Assembly: GCF_037126465.1 (NCBI RefSeq) | Contig: NC_088201.1 | Coordinates: 3,043,001-3,107,000, forward strand | Direction of reading: 5' to 3' | DNA from: Ornithodoros turicata | Taxonomy: Eukaryota; Arthropoda; Arachnida; Ixodida; Argasidae | Length of the DNA: 64,000 nt | Shown here: positions 13,101-27,425 of the stretch, one piece after another | Position numbering within the stretch: position 1 is the first letter of the stretch | How the letters are laid out: every line of letters begins with the position of its first letter | Position numbers and translations under genes: made by a program | Notes under the pieces: generated by a model | Told to the model about the DNA's origin: nothing | The model's database searches: none | Seen by the model: only the letters and a program-made list of their open reading frames with translations

Positions 13101-16100
13101 GGGTCGCGACACCTGGCGTTGTGACGTAGATTGTTTGCCAGTCGTCTACTGCCAGTGTTCTGTAACAACCACAGAAACCAATAGTGGCAAACATAGACCC
13201 AACATTAGGAAAGTTTCGGTCTCTCTCCGAGCAGAACAATGAGCGGTCTTGGTAACCCGCAGTGGTGCCTAGAGGGGTAGACGATAATAGACGAGTTCAG
13301 TAATATCCCAGAATGCTTAGCGTCGCTTTGAACTGTGGGAGTTTACTGATACGAAAGAAACGGAAACTGTTCCGATTTCTTCCCTACCGGTCCATTGTCC
13401 ACGATGTGTCAAGGTCAGCGAAAGCGAAATGTGTAGGATTATTCTTCGTTCCCCCGCTCAGCAAACGCCCAGGATGCAATGCGTGCGCAAAGAGCACTGG
13501 GAATTTACTGAACTCGTTTGTTAGTTCTCATCATTGACAGACTACAAAAAATATACGGGTATTTTGAAAATACACTCAAGTCTATGGTGTAAGCTGTTGA
13601 AGAATGTTGATTACTATAAATATATTGGGTGTCATGGTTAGAAACGATCTAATATTGGATAGCAATATTAAACATATATGTTCTAAAGTGGACCTCCCCA
13701 CTCTCCAAAGCCAAAATAAAGTTGTTGTTGTGTTCTAAAGCTTCTCAGCTAGAGCATGTTGGTTAGTTTATTATGAAGTTGTCCAACTTCGGTGTTTCTA
13801 TTTTTTTGTCAGGTTAGTCTAACTTCGCTGTTGGCATTTTCCCGCGCGCCACTATACATTTTAGAAAGCTTATTTTCAATCGGGGGGGGGGGGGGGGATT
13901 ATGCGCGAAACATTTATTTCCAGCTGTTGATTCGCTAAAACGACTTTCACAGACATCGAGAACTCGTGAAGCTGAGCGGTTAATTAGTGATATCGGATTT
14001 TTAAACACGGCCTATCATCCTGCGAAGCAATGGAGCATTTTCTTTGTTTCGAGACCGTGAATTTCGAGATAGGGCCCTCGTTATTTCTCTATTCACACGC
14101 GCGTCGTGTTCTGCACTTTTAAGCCGGATATTTGAATTCTTTTCGGCTCTTTATTAGAAGACACATCATCAATGATGGTAGCAATATTCATAAAAAGCGT
14201 TCGAATTGCGCGTTGTATTCGAAACGACGTTTTGTCGCCCTTAAATTAACACCACATTCCCTCCCTAAGCCTATAAATGATTTATTGGGGTAGCGTTTAT
14301 TTTGAGGCTCGTGGATTCGGCGATTTACTTCGGAAGGTGGATTTTCGCGGGTGTATTGCTAAGCGTGGATTTTTTAAATGTTTTATCGTTAAGAATTAAT
14401 TTCGGCGTACACCCGTTGAGAACTCCTGCTCTAGTATATAATGCGATCCGCTAATGCTTTACGGATGGTGATTGCCACCATTTGACATTTTGTTTCGCTG
14501 TGTAGGTCCGCGCAGCACGAACGCATTGTATTCAGGGATGCAATCAGGTGTCCTACCCCTGAATTTCAGTCGTCACATTTCTCTGAAACACTGTTACCGG
14601 CCCCTATGTCTACGTTCCGCGGCATTGCTCAAAGTTGCCGCTTAGTTTTGCCGTCAGTCGAGATTTTGTCTAGCTCAAAACATTCATCACCCCGGAAGCC
14701 TCCTGCGCTCTATATATGCGTTATGTATTTGACGGCTGTATATGCAGGTGAGCGTCTGCGCATCTACGTTGATTGGAGCCGAAGTCCATGCGACAACTTT
14801 TACGATTACTCGTGCGGTGGTTGGATTCGTCATCATCCATTTCCCGCAAGTCGAAAGAAACTCTCTGTCGACGACCTCATTGTCGAGCTGGTCGAACAGA
14901 AAATTACCGAACACATCTACGGTAAGCTTGCCAAGACAGGATGTTATCAGTGCCAGCTATAACAAGACGGAGCGACTGAATGTTGTATCGTATACCTACT
15001 TAATTAGATCCAACTTAAAATATTGGTGTCACTTGGAAGGTTGTAGTGCTATAGCCACTTCGTCTTATCTAATCGATTCGTTGGGCGCAGTGAAAAAATA
15101 CTGGCGACTACGATACGCAACTAGTTATTCTGGTAGAGCGCTCGTTGGGGTCGGAGGTGGACCCTCACGACCCTTGCCTCTACAGAGCTATATACGCTTC
15201 TCCTTGCCTCACCTCGTATCCGTTTTTCTTTTCGCGTCCCGTGACGTGGGGCCAGGACAAGATGGCGATTTTGCCTCAAGCGACTTGCTTGAGGGTGCTT
15301 ATAAATAGACCCTGAAGTTTTCGGGTTTTATATTTTTCCAAATTCGGGGGGTAGAAATCGGGTCAATAAATTGATGTCGAAAATTCGTGCAAATTCGGGC
15401 AGAAGAATTACCATCAGACTGAGTTCGGGGAGAAATCGGGCATTATTGTAGAATAAACGTTCACAGTACCGTTTATCCAGAGTGCCAGAAGTAAGGGGCA
15501 GTCGCATATTTTGTGAGAAACTAGTACGTCGATGCCTTGAGGTGCCTAGACTTGGTGTAGTTTTGCAGGTAGAAATCGGGTTTAACCCCAAAGAGGTGAA
15601 CCTCAATTCGGGGTGCAAATTCGGGGAAAAATCGGGTTTAACCCTAAAACATCAGGGTCTACTTATAAATAGAGCTGAGCGCGGGTGCGGGTATACCCGC
15701 AGTTACCCGCACATCGTCACGATTTGCGGGTAGAAATTCGCGATCGCTGCGGGTAGCGGGTAAAATGCGGGTGTACCCGCAATGCGACCGCGGGTAATGC
15801 GGGTATACCCGCATTACCCTCACTCCATGGCTAACTAAGCGATCCCTCTGTCACACGCGAGCTCAGCAGCGAGCCCTATGTCGTTGGCCGTATAAATCCA
15901 TGTGCCACACTGCAGCAGGCAAAGTGCTGGCGGGCGAGTTCCATTATTAATGCAGATATGTATGGCTCTCTGTTGAATTGCAGTTCTATTGGCATACGAC
16001 TGAAGCCGTCCGAGACACGTAGTCAACACTAAGAATTTCTATTGGTTTAAAACAGAAACAGCGGTAAAGTCAGCGAGGCACATTTCCCCCTGCGGGTCCC

Positions 16101-19100
16101 AATGCGGGTATACGACAGCACTGCGGGTACGGGTGCGGGTCCAAGTTTGCTTACCCGCACTCACCTCTAGTTATAGAATCTTAACCTTGCGACACCCCTT
16201 TGTTGCGGACGCCGTATCCATCCCCTTCATTCAGTATCAGCAGATCGTCCGTCTCCACCATCTCTTCCGTATGTGACGGAATGCTTTTGCTGCGTAGAAA
16301 ACCTGGGAGAGCACACGACGTACAAAGATCCCTTGCTGCACAACACAATCAAGTTTTTCCAAGGCTGCAGCGACAAGAGTAAGTGATAGAATGCTCATTA
16401 AACTGCGCGTATACTCTGGACCGTTTGGTGTAAGAAGGTTATCGTCCTCGTTAGGTTCTCTCATGAAAAGCCCCACCATGGCCATCCAGGGGGCCCTGGA
16501 CGAGATTCGCTTGACGGACTGGCCCTACGACGAGGAACCCTTGGACATCGAAATTCCGGAAGTGTTGGCTCTCTCTTCTCGGAAGCTCGGTGTCCATCCT
16601 CTCTTCCGCGTCACTCTCGAGACGGACGTAACGACACCTACTTCCATGATATTTGTTGTACGTACGCTCGATCCACGGCGACTTCTAACCATCTAACGAT
16701 GTCTCGACACCATTTGTAGTTCCGCAGACCGTCGCCTGTGGCGCCACCTGACGCGTATCTCGCCAGCGAATTCATGGCCACTTACCAGAAGTTGGTTACG
16801 AAGGCCATGTCTTTCGTCAACAGCGACAAGAACATACAAGCTCTGGCAGAGCCAGTACTCCAAGTTGATCGCGAGGTGGCCAGGGTGAGTATTCCGACCC
16901 GCTCTGTGCTCACTGTAGTACTACGTCCCGTACGCCATCGGCATCACTTTCTGCCTTTTGCAAGTCATTCTGCATCAGAGTACAAGGAATTTTCTGCATC
17001 TTGCGCCTAACCTGCGGGTTGTCTAGAAATGAAAGCAAATATCTGGTCACGTCCGTGCCGTAGCGGACGACTCTCGGCAGCCAATGAAAATGCTCGGATG
17101 AGCTGACGTCACAGCACGCTAGAAGGAGCTGGGAGAATTCGCCGGCGCATTCTTGTGAACTAATTTTCTCCGGAAAATGCGCGCTTCCCAAAATGGCATA
17201 TTTTGCGCGAGAGTTCCTGAATGTCCATATGACGTGGTAAAATAAATATTATGTATAAATAAATAAGTAAATCGAAATATGTTTGAGGCGCCCTCCAAGG
17301 GCTATCAATTCGTCATATCAAGTTTATTTGTCGGCTGCGGGATATTGAAGCAGTGCAGACTTTCCCAGTTGACACCGGGGACCCATCTGGCGACGCTGGG
17401 GAGGAATGAGATTGAGAAGTGACTATATTAGCTGGAATTGTATCAGTCCAGCCCACTTACAACGAACACTCGCGTATTACGAACGAAGACTGTGCCAGTT
17501 AGAGCGCTGGCACTGTGATAACACGAAAGTCTGCGGGCTCGCCACTCGGTTATAGGACGAACACAGAGGTGACACGAGCTCATCTGTGGAATCGCGCTAA
17601 GTGGCTTACTGGGGTTAGCGAAGGGCAGCGAGGTTTAGTGTGCCGTTGGTAACGTCACCGTTAAGTTACCGTACCGACCAATGACAGCGTGCGTGACGCC
17701 GTAGCCGGTATACTAAAACTCTCTCCAGCTGTCGCTGTGCAACCACTCAGTTCGCGCCTAATATCATCGTCGTCGCAGCAGGGCTCTGCATGGGTGGCGC
17801 CCACCAAGCTAGCAAGCGCCTGTAGCAAGCACAGACCCCCCTTTTTCTTCCAAAATACTACGTGATCGAGTTTCCTCTCTAGCTTGGCTATGGAACGTTC
17901 AATTTAGGCACAGGCTGTTTATTTTTATCCGCTACAGATTTTTTTTTTATGATCAAGCTATAAGAGCAGCTCTGATGCCGTTTTTACAGGGGAGTTATAC
18001 GGCCAGGCGGACATTGTGTCCAAGAGAGTATGCAACTACTAGGTCACTAATTACCTGTAACTCATTAAGTAACTTTTAATTCGGAGGTTTTCGTGGAAAT
18101 ATGAGATATGAGAATTGGAGCCGGTCATCATTTAAAGCCAGCCTGTTTTTGAAAAATTCTTAAACGAGCAACTATATACGTTGAAATATCCACGTTTTTA
18201 TATGCAAGTGAGCCGAAACCACGCGCATCAGGTGGTCAGGAAGAGCTTATCTGGCCAGCTGATCAGCCCCTACTCCAATCGGTTTCAACGCTCCGAGCAC
18301 GTGACCATCCGGGGTCCAATGGGAGTCATTCTCCCCGCGTTCGAGACACGCTTGTTTCGGCTCTTTGCATAGCAAAATTTGGCGATGGACATTTGAACGT
18401 ATCGCAGGCTTTATATAATGACTGGCTCCAATTTTGGTACCTTACGTTTCCCCGAAAACCTCCGAATAAAAATAGTAACTTTAATAGTAATAGTAACTAG
18501 TAATAGTAAGAATTTTAGGTAAGTGATCTAGTAGTTCCATACTCTCTTGGACAGAATGTCCGTCTTGCCGTATAACTCACCTGCAAAAACGGCATTTGTC
18601 ATGCGCTCGTGACTGTCCTTAAAAAAGAAAAAAAAAACGGAAAAGAAAACTGTAACGGATAAGAATAAACACTCTGTACAACGAACAAATGTCGCGTGAC
18701 GATTAGGTTCGTTACGCGTTGACATGGTTGTGTACAACGTTTACATTTAGCCGAAGCAGGCTACAAACATGGACGACACAAACACATAAGCCTCCTCATA
18801 ATAACTGATGGTGGTGGTGACAGGGCTTGCCGTTGTCGGCCTCACGTATGTGGGCAACGTCACGACTCACGCCCTGGGGGAATGTGCGTCTTGGGCCGAC
18901 TTCTAAGGGAACTGTGCCGACATATGTCTGAAAGCGTCTGAGGAAAACAAGAGGAAAAACCCCAGACAGCACAGCCGGCACCGGGATTCGAACCCGGGTA
19001 CCTCCCAGTCTCAACGTGACATGGCCAGCACGCTAACCACTGAGCCACGGGAGCTGGTCTTATAATAACTGAGGAGAGAAGGTGCCGTGAGGCCAGGGGA

Positions 19101-22100
19101 CCAATCTTCAACTTGTCGTTATCCCATAACGGCCCGTGATTCGCCACGAGCACTTGGGCGAGCCAACCAATGCGGCTTTGAAGCGCGCGAACCCTAACGA
19201 CCGCCGTGTGAAAGTTAAAGATCGGGGTCCCGGACTCGAACCTATACCTTCCTGATTTCCGGTCAGGGATGCTCTATGAAGCGAATGTGCAGCGAAAAAG
19301 CTGCGAACTTCGCTCAGCGTCGGACGCCCTGCGCGAGACGTATAGAAAATGTGAGCGGCCGCCGGCGATCTGACCATGCCAGATATTTTCGCGCAGCGTC
19401 CGCGATTCCGGAAGCGTCAATTGCAGATGAACCAATCAAAGCGCTCTTCCGTTACGAATGCCAGAGAACGTTTGTACGTGGTGGTCTGCTCTCGTGAGTC
19501 ATCGTCCTCTTCTTGCTACTGAAACATGTTCTTCTTCTGCCAGGAAACATGTTTCCTTTCGCAGTAGTGAATATGCCTTTCGGTACATTGCTGAGCACAC
19601 GTTTTCAGACAGTTGTTAGATTTAGTTGCAAAATTTGTGACATTAAATACATTTTTTCGAGCAACTGATTTCACTGAGCTTTCACCTTGTACTCTGGCAA
19701 CAGTGACATCACATCAAGGCCTACTTTCCGACGCCGTCGGCTGGTTTTTCGTCCCATGGAGCTGGTGCCGGCGAACACCTGGCGGCGGAACGCGCGAACT
19801 TCGTTACAAAAAATTCGCTCCATGGATGTTGCCCTTCGCCCTGCCTCGTTTCTGAACGAGTGAGCGAGAAAGATAGTATGAGATAGCGAGAAAGATTGGC
19901 TGCCCGTCTTTAGGCACTCTTTTAGAAAAGATATATATATAGACCTTTTAGAACAGCAAACGCCACCTGTGGTACGCAAGGGCTCATGGGAACTTAGAGC
20001 GCCTTCAAGCGTAACGATACGGCCAGAGGCGGAGGTAGAAGAAGAACAACAACATTCCCGGTGTGCGCAGCATCAGCGTCAGCCGATATAAACCACATCC
20101 GAAGCAGACGACGGAGCAGTGTCCCTCAAAGTTCCCATGCTGCCTTGCGCCACGCGCCTGATGGCGCGCGCATCTTTTTAAAATCGTCTATTCAGGAGGG
20201 AGAGGGCGGGCACACGGGCTCGGACAGTGCGTTGAGTATGCTGGTCCATTTTCTACCCGTTTACAAATTTCGATATGACGCGGAGTAGAAACTCTGTTGT
20301 CTGAAAAGGTACGGAGTTAAAGACGAGTTTGTTCCGTGAAAACCGCTGAGAATGGGGCGTGGGGGAAATTTGGCGTCGCGAACACGCCACTCGCGAGGAA
20401 ATACTGCGTGACCTACATGAACCCGAGTGGAGTCTGTGAAAAGTCTCCAACACGGTGAGCACACGGATGATCGCGGAGGAAAAAAGCGGTCCAAAAGACG
20501 CGGAACGCATTTCACGGACGCACAAAACGTCACGTTGGTGTGAAACTGGGAGTGTTGGTGGTAACGTGTCTTCCGAAATACAGGGTGCACCGCACCCCAT
20601 CAACTGGTAAGATTCCGAGTCGTGCACACTGCCATTGGTAGCTTCACGGTGACGTCATCAGCGGTCTACTAACACTCTATTAACTCGGGTATAAAAAATG
20701 AACTCGGAAACACACCCTCTAAATCACGACCTACTATAGATTATAACGACCATGTCATAATCAGCAACCCCTATGAGGAGCGCGTCCGCACGATCCGCTA
20801 GGGGCGCTACTCATCGGGACGCTAGATCTGCACCACGATTGGACGATGGAAATTTGAATTCTGGACGCGCAGAAGCGTATGTACGACTACCGTAGCAGAC
20901 GACAGCAATAGCCCCTGTATGATGATAATCAACCTCAGAATGAAACATCTGTGGAATATTCACTGCTTGTACAGAAATACTAAGGTAAGCTGAAGTATAA
21001 AGTATATTGTAGAAGTTAAGGAAGCAATAACTGGGACGATGAGTAGCGCCACCGCTACCTTCCAAAAATTAGGCGCTGGGAAGGGGTGCCTTCGACATGG
21101 TCGTTATAATCTAGTAGGTCGTGCTCCAAACATGGAAACTACGAAAAACCCGGCACCCTATGCGTAGAGCTTTTATAACGAGACCTTCCTTTAAGGTTAT
21201 TGACAAAAGCCATAGGACCACGGACTACACCCTGGAGTACCATCGCAAGAGCCTCGTCGATGCGGACAAACGCAAAGAGGTACACCGTTCATTTTATACA
21301 CTTCCCCTTACTTACGTGTTCTTTTTTGTTCCTGCAGTTCGACGTAGTGTCTTTCCTGAACGCGCTCATGGATGGCATTGCTGTGCTTGACTTGGATACC
21401 GAATTTGTCACAACGTCTCCCAAATTTTTGCAAGAAGTACTCAATTTGACCCAGTCCTTTGATAAGTACGTCCGCCGCTAAATTCTTCCAAGTGGACTTG
21501 TTAGTTGATGTCTGGCACTGATGTCAACCGTCTAGAGTACACGAGATTCAAAAGGCGAGTCTGAATGTCGCCGCGGTGTAGGTCTGGCAAAGTTTGCGTT
21601 CGTGTTTCGTTCCCTGGCATGTGCTATTTAGAGACGAGGGTGCTCTACCATACAACAGTCCATAGATGATGGCGTGCCTATAGAGATGCGAAGCCCCGGA
21701 AAAAAACGGAAATTTTTGGGGAAAAAAAGTTTCTTTCGGTTTTTTCCTCGTCTCCGGAAAAATAGCCCAAAATTTCCAGCCGACAAAATTCAAAAATGGT
21801 AATTTTAGTGCCTTTGATGCGTTCCAACCCGCCAACAGTGCCTTAGGTGCCTCTAATCCGCCAACCACCACCAACTTAGAGCTCCGTCTGGCTACTCCGA
21901 GCCATCGCCATCGCATTCACGTAATGTCGGCGTCCTGGTCGGAGTGGACGGGTTTGTTCTGGGTTGTTCTAATTACCGATCGCTGAGTAGACAGCAGTCT
22001 CATGGGATGCTCTGCTCTGCATTTATGCCTAGAGGATGAACACTACTAAAGCTTCTAGCTCATTGTATGCTGTGGTTTGGCCGGCAATGCTTCGACTCAG

Positions 22101-25100
22101 CAGTAACCACGTTTGTTTTCATTTTGTCCAATTTTTCGGGGGGAAACGTTTTTTTTTTTTCGAGCGATTCAAAATTTCCGGAAATTTTGCATCTCTAGGC
22201 GTGCCTGACCACGGAGGAAAGAATGCGACCAAGTGACGTGAGGCTGAGGTAGAGCCCTGCACCATCCGCGGTTGGAAGCGGATATCCGCAAGATACTTGC
22301 GGATTCGGATGAAAATTTAGCACTTTCTGCGCTGTGTGCCTCCCCCCCCCCCCACCTAATTCAGCTGCTGCCCTAATCCCTGCTTTGCTCGAGCTCTAGT
22401 ATTGTCGGCATTGGTGCACAGAAAGACGCAAATAATAGGTGAGGACGACGCTGACACGTCACGGAAGGGTCTTGCGAGCCGAGTTGCTGCTCCCCGTGGT
22501 CCAACTGTTACGAGCTAAAGGGCTCCCGGGAGAGTTTGCATGTTTATTTTAACGATGTCCCTTTAAAAGTACCGTAACGCGGCAGTCTATGTTGACGGCG
22601 TAGTTTAACAGCTTGTTGGTTGTAAACCCAGTGCTACAAGTTACAAACGTGACAGAGAACGTTTACTGTTTTCAACTTGCTAGCAAAATTGAAGTAAAAC
22701 GGGCGACGTCTGGTGCAGTTCGTCGAGCAACAGTGATCTATGTTCCCGCCTGGATTGCTGCTCCTGATGGCTAAGTAGCCGACACGTAACCAGCTTCTTT
22801 TGTGTTAGACCCAGTGTTGTCCGCATGCAGTGTAGTTTTGCCTCCGTTCTTGGCGAGCAATACGCGGCTGGTGACCACTTCGGCACAGTGTTGGCCGTAA
22901 TTTTCAGTTTTAATTTCTAGAAATCTATGAGTGCAATTGGGACGTAAGAGTACTGAGGGTTCAGGCTGTCGAATATATAAATCTTGGATAAATGGATTAC
23001 GTGCGTGCCGGGACCGTCTCAAGCACACCGCGGCGGGCCACGCGAAGTCATGTGCTACCCTTGATGAACTCGTGGCTGTCGTTCCAGGAGTGTCCTGCTC
23101 AACTACGTCGGGTTTCGGGCTGTGCTCTCGCTGTCTCCTTTGCTGCCTCATAACGATGGCCGTGAATTGGCTCATCTCTTGTACCTGCGAGAGATACCGA
23201 CCAGGACTCCCCCCAAGAGATGGAAGTTCTGCATTCGAATGCTGGAGAACGTCTATAAGCTCCCTGTTATGCAGCTGCAACTGGACGCCCTGGAACCCAA
23301 GGGCGCACCGGAACACGTACGTGGTCACTGTGGGAGACTTGCAGTCATATGCGATGAAACTAGACGTCCTATACACCCGCAGTGCGTTCAGCGCCACCTA
23401 CTCTATACACATAGCGATGGCAGCATAGATATAAATGCTATCGCTGAACACGCAGCAGTTTTTGAGCCTGATAGTTTCGGTTTCTCCAAGAGTAGGTCTC
23501 CCACGAGAAGACGGAACTTGAAGGAACAATGTTGCTAGACGTGAGCTTTTTAATAATATTTTGAGAGAAAGAACGTCATTGCAATGTGCGTGTCACGCAT
23601 TGTATACTCCCAAGATACTCTATGTGACGGGGAAGTAATTTATAGTTTTCGTAAGTGTGACGTCACCCGTCTGGCAACATTGCTCCTCTCCCCACAGCTG
23701 CTGGTAGTCTACCAACGGGGGGTGTATGAAGTCGTCAAATACGCTTGGGACCTTGTCGGTTGTCTTTGAGCGATCTTGATTTATAATACGAAACGAAATT
23801 TTAGACTGGAGTGGCATTTTAAGAGAAAGCAGAGCCCAACACACACAAATAACGAGGTAATCAATTAGCGGGCACGGTGTAATAGTTGACGCGCAATTAG
23901 CAAGAATGGGTTCGTGTCCGACATTGGTTTCTTGACAACTGCTCAGTGATTTAACCCCCCCCCCCCCCAATCCCCAACCCCAAATCTGGAGGAGATCGCC
24001 CTACAATCTTGCGAAATTGCGCAATATTGAGTGAAAAGCACGTAAATACACCCCCTTCCAGAACCCGGACCCCCCCCCCCCCCCCAAAGTACGAAATTTT
24101 GGGTAAACCACTGCAACTGCTTCGTTTCGAAACCAAAGGTACTCGATTAACACGAGGTTCTTCGTGTAGCTCAACAGGACAGTGGAACTTCTCAAGAAAC
24201 ACTTCTTCAGGGCAATCCGGAACTCGACCCGCTTTGGACTGGCCACTAAGGAGATGGCCATCAGCAAGGTGTGTCACGTTTATTGTTACTTGGAAGACAT
24301 GTGGCGGAAAAATTACGCTCTGCTTTCTGCAAAGCAATCCGAGAGCTTCTTTCTGTGTGTTCTTGTTCTAGAATGTACTGAAACGCTGTGGTACTGAAAC
24401 GCTACAGTCACTTCTCGTCAATCACGTATTGTATGTATGTGGACTGAGGGAGAGAACGACGGCGCCACACTATATGTAATAACTCTGGCGCCCCGCACTT
24501 TCATTGGCACATCCCACGCAGTAAATCCCCACCATTTACAACGTAATTCGCCCGCAAAAGGGGAGTCACTAACGAAAACAAGCAATGTGTACTGTCATCG
24601 GGATTCGAACCTTTGCTTGTCTGGCAACTGGCTGTCTAGTGACGTCAAGACAAGACGATGCCACGAAGCTGGAGCGGACCACGAAAGTGAGACGACCAGA
24701 GGACAGACGGAGCAAATTGAAATTGAACGATCTAACCTTTAATTCTTAGTTATAACGCACGTCCGCCCATTTAGAGGATGGATCCTCGTTACGAAGAGGC
24801 CCGCTAGGGGTGCCCCCAACCATCCATCCATCCACCCATCCATCCACCAGAGAACTGTGATTACGTGTGACTCCCTGCACCTCATGTTAACTATCGTCCC
24901 TGAGACACCCCTGAAAAGATCTTAGTTCACCGGTTGCCGATCAACTCCAGTCCGATCAGACCAATCAGGGGAACGGATAAAAAGCTTGCTCTGAAAGAAA
25001 CAATGTCCTATGTTCTAAAACTGACTGGACGTCGCTAGGAATTGCTTATATCGGTTAAACCACGGCGCATGCTGCAATGGACGATTTTAAAAAGATGCGC

Positions 25101-27389
25101 GCGCCATCAAGCGCGTGGCGCAAGGCAGCTTGGGAACTTTGAGGGACACTGCTCCGTCGTCTGCTTCGGATATGGTTCATATCGGCTGACGCTGTGGCTG
25201 AGCACACCGGGAATGTTGTTGTTCTTCTTCTGCCTCCGCCTCTGGCCGTATCGTAATGCTTGAAGGCGCTCTAAGTTCCCATGAGCCCTTGCATACCACA
25301 GGTGGCGCTTGCTTTTCTAAAATGGTCTATTCCCAGGTGACCTTTCTTTGTCTTGTTTTTCACTACTAACTACCGTAACTACTGTAGTTGCGCTTACAGC
25401 TCCATTTCCATTGAGCATATCATGGTAGTTTGGTTTAATCATATACGTGCTCTGCATGCAGCTGAGAAATTTGAAACTGGAAAGCTTCAACAGTCCGCAC
25501 ATCCGGGATCCTGAAGTTCGTGAGCAGCACTACCACGGGGTAAGACGAAAGGATGATAAACGCACATAACGTACGTTCGTACCGAACCGCACCGCGCCGT
25601 GACCGTAATGACATCACAGGTGACGACGTTCTTCGTCCTCCTCGTTTCACCCTGCAGAGCGGGTTGAGCGGGAACTAAATTTCTTTTCAAAGAAAAATAT
25701 TGCATATACCGATATATTTTCTGTGTGGGCTGTCAAGTGACATCCTTTCATAATGCGTCAGAAACAAAGTCTTTGAGATGGCTTTCCGGGCCGCTTTAAA
25801 GGAGCACTGAAGCGACACCCAAAATTTTGTTTTTGGCTGCGGCGTATCCTGCGACGAATAAAATAAGCTCTGCTGTACGTTGAGCATCTTTTAGCGATGG
25901 AATTTCAAAGGTAACTGCGCCAAGCAGAATTTGCGGACTCCAAGACGTGGCAGTCTTGGGGCGACTCGCGTGCCATTTATCGAGGACGCAAGCAACTACG
26001 TATAATCTAGTCAGCTGGAATGTGCGCTTCGTCGTCGAAGGTGTGCGGTTGGTGCACCCCAGAACACTACAACGTAAATAAGGCGTCCGTAGAAATGGCC
26101 TGGGTGCGAGGTTCTGCTTGCACGCAACAGCGATACCAAGCGACTTTCACAGCTTTCATCTTCTGCTCACTCTACTCACCCCGGGACCGTGGGTAACACA
26201 GGGGTGACATCCAATGTATTGCTCCGTAGACGAAAGCGTGCTGGGCGAACGCAATGCATCCTGGACAGGTCCTGGTCGCACGTCACAGCAAACGTCAAGG
26301 CACACGTGACCTTAAAGATGGCGGCGCCCGTGATCGGTGGCCAAACCGTTTGTAAACAATGCGGTTGTTGTTTCTGGACGACGTTTTGGATGTTTTTCGA
26401 TCACGGTAATTATTTTTATCCGATAATCTCGCAATAAAACGCACAGTTTTACACATAAAGCCTCGTATTGTTGACAACTTCCAAAGATGTGATGACGACC
26501 GCGCGTTAAGACTTACCGAGCCGATGCGATGTACTTAAACTAAGCTGAAACGGGCTACCATGTTGCGGAAGAAGCACCGCATAGTTTACGCTGGCAAAAT
26601 ACGTTCATCTTTTGGTGTTATGACGGCGAAAATATGTCGGTAAGCGGCAAAACGACATGTAAACAAAGTCACATGACCTCAAAATGACGTTTTCTATGAC
26701 GTGCGACCAGGACAAGATGGCAGTTTTACCAAAAGCACCCGCTTGACGGTAGTTACAACAATGGCGGGTTTGTGTCACCCCTGTGGTGGGTAATGACAGA
26801 AGAGCAGACGACGCGGAGAGAGAGAAAGACGTAGCAGATGGCACACATCGCGCAGATATTATAGGTTACAACAGTTTAAACCGAACTGCTCAAGAGTTGC
26901 TGTTGTGCTTCACAACAGGTCTAATAGTAATCAGTAGCCTGTCTCCAATGCGTTACGTAGCGCTCCAATATCACGTGATATCTGTCCACCAATCCGGGAC
27001 GCCCTCCATTGTTTCCCGTGGCGGACGTCTGTGGACGCTGCGATTGCGTAAGGATTGAGACGCTTGTGTGTGTCATCACAAAGCCGAATTTTACCTGATG
27101 GTACACAAAAGCATGGTGGTTGCATTTCTCTTTACAGTTGCTTTAAAAAATCCTTCATTCTTGCAAAGAGGGAATCGGAGCAGGGCTGTGACGACATTTT
27201 GGTATTGATGGTTAATCAGTAATCGCACTATGCCAGAGTATGATCTATTTGAGCGATTTTGCGGATACACGCAAGAAGGAGGATATGAGAAGGCCTCTAG
27301 CGAAAAAGAGGTCTTCTATACCTCCTTGAGAGGGCCCCGTAAGGAGTGATGTTTTCGTCATTCTGTGACAAAAACATGGCTGTTTCTTT

Positions 27390-27425
<36 letters not shown>

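Noticed and set aside
19205..19290. Functional tRNA gene
   Set aside because: B-box is good but the anticodon loop lacks U33 and the acceptor stem does not pair; treated as a tRNA-like relic.
23584..23769. Open frame with an acceptor-like CCCCACAG at 23691-23698, considered as the next M13 exon
   Set aside because: It reads about 23 codons then stops and does not match M13; the exon at 24170-24268 fits phase and sequence instead.
24596..24665. Functional tRNA gene on the minus strand
   Set aside because: Only the B-box region is convincing; A-box and stems do not fold.
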